Below, one piece after another: positions 7,246-10,350 of a DNA stretch of 10,350 nt (position 1 is its first letter; each line of letters opens with the position of its first letter). Position numbers and translations under genes: made by a program. Source of the DNA: Zygnema cylindricum (lineage: Eukaryota; Streptophyta; Zygnematophyceae; Zygnematales; Zygnemataceae); contig JBBHKE010002637.1 in assembly GCA_037447655.1 (NCBI GenBank), forward strand, positions 190,001 to 200,350, read 5' to 3'. Below the pieces are notes generated by a model. That model saw only the letters and a program-made list of their open reading frames with translations, was not told the DNA's origin and ran no database searches.

Positions 7246-7726
7246 TTCAAAAGTACAAAGCCAAGTCAATACACAAAAAAATAACAATTCCAACCAGGTG
7301 GGAGTAAAAAACAAAGCTGAAGTTGATTAGTAAATGGTTGATTTCTAGGCTGAACAATTATATCTAAATATTGAGTACGGAAACAAATAAATTGGCAAAA
7401 TTGCAATAAAAAAAAGCGCCAAAATTCATGCCTATCGATGAAGGATGTAAAAAGAGTAAAATTGACCAAAAATCAGTTTAATATGCTTTACAATACAACA
7501 TGCGATTATTATCGTAGCAAAAGTCCCATAAAGTGAAAAAGTACATCTGAATTGCAAAAATTGAGATGGAAAAACAATCTCGGTACAAAGGGGTTTAAAA
7601 AAAATAAAAAAAAGCCTAAAAAAAATGAAAAAGAATCCTGGAAAAAGGGCAAAAAGAACATTTAAAAACCACAAGGAGCAGAGAGAAAATAGGCAAAGGC
7701 AATGTGTAAAAAACCTACTTTTGAAA
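7246..7726. mobile_element. Candidate second copy of the TA-flanked MITE family
   Basis: TTCAAAAGTA at 7246-7255, preceded by TA at 7244-7245, is mirrored by CCTACTTTTGAAA at 7714-7726, followed by TA at 7727-7728. The ends match the 2602-2897 element apart from the first base, and they preserve the flanking TA. The 481-bp interior is A-rich, especially 7570-7710, with no recognisable protein, and I could not align it to the other copy by eye. It may be a longer, diverged family member, or the short end match could be coincidental. Confidence 0.42.
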
Positions 7727-7772
7727 TATGCACAACACTAAATCCGGTTGAGGTCAAAACTGTTTCAAACGG

Positions 7773-7803
7773 AACTAAAAGCGATTCATTGGTGGCTTAA
7801 CTG
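7773..7803. repeat. Third copy of an element right end
   Basis: AACTAAAAGCGATTCATTGG then TGGCTTAACTG resembles the right end at 3225-3248 (AACTAATAGCGATTCACGG, then TGAACTG) with small indels; the next bases (CAATAAT) also resemble the sequence after that end (TACAATAAC). No matching left end was seen, so this is probably a truncated copy. Confidence 0.5.
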
Positions 7804-7978
7804 CAATAATAGCTTCGCAACTTGCACAAGAACCGTACACAACTTGTGCGTGTCGACAGTTTGACAATCTAAGTGGATAAAGTGGAGCATCAGATGGACC
7901 TAGCGGTTTGTCTCAGGAACATCAAAAGGGCACCATAAGTAGAAGATTTTATTATCAAATTCGCGATGGTTAAACCAT

Positions 7979-8296
7979 CTAAGTACAAAACGTGATTGAA
8001 ATGGATAATTTTTCACTAACATTAAAGGCTACAGTTGGAAAAACCCAAAAGTAAGAACAAAAACTACACTTGGTAAGCAACACTAAAAGCAATAATATTG
8101 AAAACAAGAAAAACAAAAAACAAATAACAAAATCAAACTACAAGAGCACTAAACACCATGCTATACACAAACTCTAGAGGACACCCTAAGTACCTTCATT
8201 GTACTCTTGTAAAAACAAGGATATCCTCCCAGACTGGACTGGTCGTGGAACACCATTGTTATTCACATTACTGTTCTCCTCAATATTTGAGCTCAT
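7979..8296 (-). CDS. Possible two-exon short protein, unrecognised
   Basis: An ATG at 8296 opens MSSNIEENSNVNNNGV, continuing PRPVQSGRISLFLQEYNE, then a donor-like GAAG|GTACTT at 8194/8193. A T-rich intron ends CCAACTGTAG at 8029. The second exon, from 8028, stays in frame as AFNVSEKLSISITFCT and stops at 7981-7979, giving about 50 residues. The Asn/Ser-rich start followed by a regular amphipathic stretch looks protein-like. If another donor (TTTT|GTACTT at 7987/7986) is used, the gene continues leftwards. No domain is recognised. The proposed exon pair rests on frame continuity only, and it could be chance. Confidence 0.33.
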
Positions 8297-8405
8297 TTTC
8301 CTCCGTGCACAATAAAAATAATATAAAATAAAATATTTGGAGATATCTATGAAGTACTAAATTTTAATGGACGTTTTATATTTTGTTATGTCATTGAAGT
8401 CGACT

Positions 8406-8805
8406 TTAAAGGCGGCTTGATATAATATCCAACATATGGATGGTTTGCGATTGAAACAAAAACATTTTTGTTACGCAACCTGGACATAGAAATTCGACAT
8501 ATGAGATAGGACAACATAAAAGACATAAGAGACATATGACAACGCAACAAAAAAATGATGAACAAGCATTTAAGTCTTTTGTTATGTTTGGTAGACGTGG
8601 GCGATATTGACCACTTACCAAACTCGTTTGACACACATGTTTCAATCCACTTCTTATTCCCTAATTGCCATCCAATACCATTATTTGGAAAATTACATGT
8701 GCCTTTCATCTCTTCACACATTACATTGTACCCTCGTGACCATAAATAGTGTAAAGACACTCCAAACAGTTTCGTATCTGTACACTTTTTATACGGTATT
8801 GAACG
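8406..8805 (-). CDS. Possible two-exon cysteine-containing protein, partial
   Basis: A minus frame from about 8805 reads RSIPYKKCTDTKLFGVSLHY, then LWSRGYNVMCEEMKGTCNFP, then NNGIGWQLGNKKWIETCVSN. It ends EF at a consensus donor, TTTG|GTAAGT (8619/8618). Four cysteines and several tryptophans in ~60 residues suggest a small disulfide-stabilised extracellular module, but no family is recognised. Splicing to the acceptor TATGTCCAG|GTTGCG (8480/8479) across a 139-nt intron keeps the frame and adds GCVTKMFLFQSQTIHMLDII before a stop at 8406-8408. The start is unknown: the frame opens at 8862 without an ATG, so a 5' exon must lie elsewhere. Unspliced, the frame reaches 8386 through low-quality sequence. 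Confidence 0.42.
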
Positions 8806-8920
8806 CTTAATAACTGGTATAATGCGGTACGGTGTAATGGTATTCAGTGCTCCCAATTGTTTTCACACATTTCTACCATGATTTGCGCAATTACTAAAAA
8901 GTAAACCGCAAGTGAAATTT

Positions 8921-8926
8921 TTTATT
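8921..8926 (-). promoter_or_regulatory. AATAAA polyadenylation signal
   Basis: AATAAA on the minus strand lies 54 bases beyond the stop codon at 8980-8982 of the three-exon gene end, a suitable distance for a poly(A) signal. The surroundings are A-rich, so a chance match is possible. Confidence 0.45.
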
Positions 8927-8979
8927 TTTATGGTTAGCAAATCGAAGTAACGAAATACTTATCTTATTCTATTAACTAT

Positions 8980-9249
8980 TTAATACTTGGGATTATTAAG
9001 TTGAGGGAATGGGTACACCGGCAGCGTAGAGTACAACTGTATGTAACCCTATTTACTGTATCCTACTCTTACTGTATTTAAGAAAATACTTGGAATTCTT
9101 CTGCTAATTCTTGTTCTTGAAAGTACAAAACGTCATCCATTGTTTCATATAACTTTCTATTTTTTTTATTTTTTTTTTCCATACCTTGATGTCTTAATCC
9201 CTTTTTGGCATTTAGCGAAATTGTAGGACAATTCAAATCTCTGGAGTCG
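8980..9249 (-). CDS. 3' end of a three-exon gene with very short introns, unrecognised
   Basis: Three segments join in frame on the minus strand: 9249-9185 (RLQRFELSYNFAKCQKGIKT then S), 9156-9090 (KLYETMDDVLYFQEQELAEE then FQ) and 9036-8980 (LYSTLPVYPFPQLNNPKY, stop 8982-8980). Junctions are TTTAG|CGACTC, CATCAAG|GTATGG, AATAG|AAAGTT, TTCCAA|GTATTT and ACATACAG|TTGTAC. The first junction splits an Arg codon (AG + A) correctly. The introns are 28 and 53 nt; the 28-nt one is nearly pure A on this strand. The acidic Gln/Glu-rich helix-like middle and Pro-rich C-terminus look coding. No family is recognised. Upstream exons are likely: a pyrimidine tract precedes the first acceptor, and a donor at 9355/9354 after TVVVMNF is a weak candidate. 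Confidence 0.55.
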
Positions 9250-9255
9250 CTAAAC

Positions 9256-9330
9256 TCAAAAGTTTACGAAGGGGGGGAGTGATGGAGGAGGGGAGGGGGG
9301 CGAGGAGGGAGAGGGCAAAGGAGGAGTTTA
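9256..9330. repeat. Purine tract (pyrimidine-rich on minus strand)
   Basis: A G/A-rich block including AAGGGGGGGAGTGATGGAGG and GGGAGAGGGCAAAGGAGG. Read on the minus strand it is a C/T tract ending just before the TTTAG acceptor at 9250, so it may serve as an extended polypyrimidine tract. Composition resembles the tracts at 3551 and 10240. Confidence 0.7.
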
Positions 9331-9641
9331 AAGGAAATTCTAATCCTACCATACGAAATTCATTACAACCACAGTAAAGAGGGTATAGAAATTATAAATT
9401 CACCATGTTAAAAAATAATAAAGACATCTACAACTTAGTGAAATTTTGGGAACTTTCACCAGAAAAAATTGCCAGCAAAAAACTACTAAATTTCTAAAAA
9501 TTTCAAATGATAAATAAATACTACTGAGCTTCTATTAGACCCCAATTAAAAGGAAAACAGCAAAGGGCAAACAACTTCGGAAATTCCTTTTCCTTCGTAT
9601 TTTCCAAATGAAAAGAAAAGGAACAAAAACCCTTTGTTTCC
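9331..9641. other. Intergenic or upstream region, no gene assigned
   Basis: This lies between the esterase 3' end and the three-exon gene. Possible upstream exons of the latter are not clear; the best short minus frame ends near 9355. The rest is AT-rich, without obvious promoter elements. Confidence 0.4.
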
Positions 9642-9647
9642 TTTATT
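9642..9647 (-). promoter_or_regulatory. AATAAA polyadenylation signal for the esterase exon
   Basis: AATAAA on the minus strand is 67 bases past the esterase stop at 9715-9717, in the expected position for the 3' UTR of a terminal exon. Confidence 0.55.
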
Positions 9648-9714
9648 TTTAGGCTAATTGCTATATGAAAAACATGAGGTCAAATAATGTACAAAACCGC
9701 AGTTACTAAAAAAA

Positions 9715-10002
9715 TTAGATTTTCGAGTTTTCGTTACTTAAAATGTTCTCATTTCCCAAAATGTTATTACCCGAATCGAAAATTTGCGGCGCCCCATTTT
9801 TAGTTTCGAAGAAATTTGAAAACAAAGAACAACGATTTGAAAAATCAAGTTTTTCCGATTTCAAAGGTATATCCAAAAGCATCGTTTCTTGCTCTGACGG
9901 AATCCACGTTTTCCATGGTTCTCCGTTTTCCGTTTTGGGATATCCCAAAAGCGCCATATTCGACCAAGAACGACCAATAGAATTTGCAAGTACTTTTTCG
10001 TC
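9715..10002 (-). CDS. C-terminal exon of a carboxylesterase/cholinesterase-family protein
   Basis: The exon reads DEKVLANSIGRSWSNMALLG, then YPKTENGEPWKTWIPSEQET, then MLLDIPLKSEKLDFSNRCSL, FSNFF and a ~30-residue Asn/Glu-rich tail before the stop. This follows the family's C-terminal pattern: an acidic helix with LA..I, then W.N.A..G.P (usually W.NFAKTGNP), W..W, an L.LD strand, and a terminal RC.LF..F like RC.FW. These type-B alpha/beta hydrolases cleave carboxylic esters; the catalytic Ser, acidic residue and His lie upstream, outside this exon. The acceptor is TTTGTTTGGACAG|GACGAA, T-rich, at 10003/10002. The frame also stays open to about 10080 (DLRFCVLFGQ just before), so a longer exon is possible. 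The tail is longer than usual. An antisense frame (9743-10201) is regarded as a shadow. Confidence 0.68.
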   Translation of the reverse strand, partial: DEKVLANSIGRSWSNMALLGYPKTENGEPWKTWIPSEQETMLLDIPLKSEKLDFSNRCSLFSNFFETKNGAPQIFDSGNNILGNENILSNENSKI

Positions 10003-10350
10003 CTGTCCAAACAAAACACAAAATCTCAAATCAATTATAAAAGATTCCAAAACACCATTTGAAACTCTACAGAAAAAAATCTACAGCGTTTCTAAAAAAA
10101 GTTTCTGGAACACCCTTCAACCTGCTAAAAAAACTGAAAAAAAAAACCCCAAAGCTCCCAAGCCCGAAAAAGACCTCAAGACCTTAGATGACCACGAATA
10201 AAAAAAACATGATAGGAAAAAAATGATATGAATTTCGGAAAAAAAAGAAAAAAGAGGAGAAAGAACGACGAGGGAAATGGGCAGACAGAAACAGGAGGGG
10301 GGGAGGAAGGAGGAGGGAGAGTTAGGAAGGAGTGGAGGAAGGGGAGGGGG
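10003..10350. other. Probable intron of the esterase gene, with purine tract
   Basis: Read on the minus strand this is T-rich with several possible acceptors and no clear upstream esterase exon. The plus strand from about 10240 is a purine tract (AGGAGGGGGGGAGGAAGGAG and similar) running to the window edge. Upstream exons with the catalytic residues should lie beyond 10350. Confidence 0.45.

Noticed and set aside
8386-8856. Unspliced 156-residue reading of the cysteine-containing frame
   Set aside because: It begins at a TTG rather than an ATG and runs through a consensus GTAAGT donor into low-quality hydrophobic sequence, so a spliced form is preferred.
9743-10201. 152-residue plus-strand open frame
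   Set aside because: It is antisense to the esterase-like exon, has no recognised domain, and ends in Lys-rich sequence derived from the A-rich strand of the probable intron.

Overview
This is an AT-rich, gene-poor eukaryotic window. Bacterial operon structure, tRNAs, rRNA and CRISPR arrays were not seen. The evidence for a eukaryote is several frame-consistent exons bounded by GT...AG introns, AATAAA polyadenylation signals after two stop codons, non-autonomous inverted-repeat elements of MITE type, and long purine or pyrimidine low-complexity tracts. CpG is not visibly depleted, which fits an invertebrate or a unicellular eukaryote better than a vertebrate. The species cannot be named from this sequence.

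Layout. 1-660 is a tandem array with a period of about 150-160 bp; each unit pairs a ~75-nt hairpin-forming module with an A-rich spacer. 661-1841 is AT-rich and apparently non-coding. 1842-2215 is a second tandem family built on a CACGACA...GGCGTG core. 2602-2897 and 3024-3248 are two MITE-like elements. 3304-3379 is an exact 38-bp duplication. 3495-4112 runs from degenerate telomere-like CCCTAAA sequence into a ~320-nt purine tract and then a ~240-nt pyrimidine tract, which together form a low-complexity foldback. 4113-5677 has no recognisable gene apart from one doubtful minus-strand exon (5038-5277). 5678-6811 is a large foldback element with two ~500-bp inverted arms around a 137-nt spacer. 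6812-7803 holds more element ends and a probable second copy of the TA-flanked MITE.

The right third (7979-10002) is where coding signal concentrates, all on the minus strand. The best call is the C-terminal exon of a type-B carboxylesterase/cholinesterase-family protein (9715-10002). Downstream of it lies an unrecognised three-exon gene end with a 28-nt intron (8980-9249), then a possible two-exon cysteine-containing protein (8406-8805), then a possible two-exon short protein (7979-8296). Four same-strand units follow one another with small gaps. Nothing shows that they work together, because only the esterase is recognised. Most open frames elsewhere look like chance or antisense frames.
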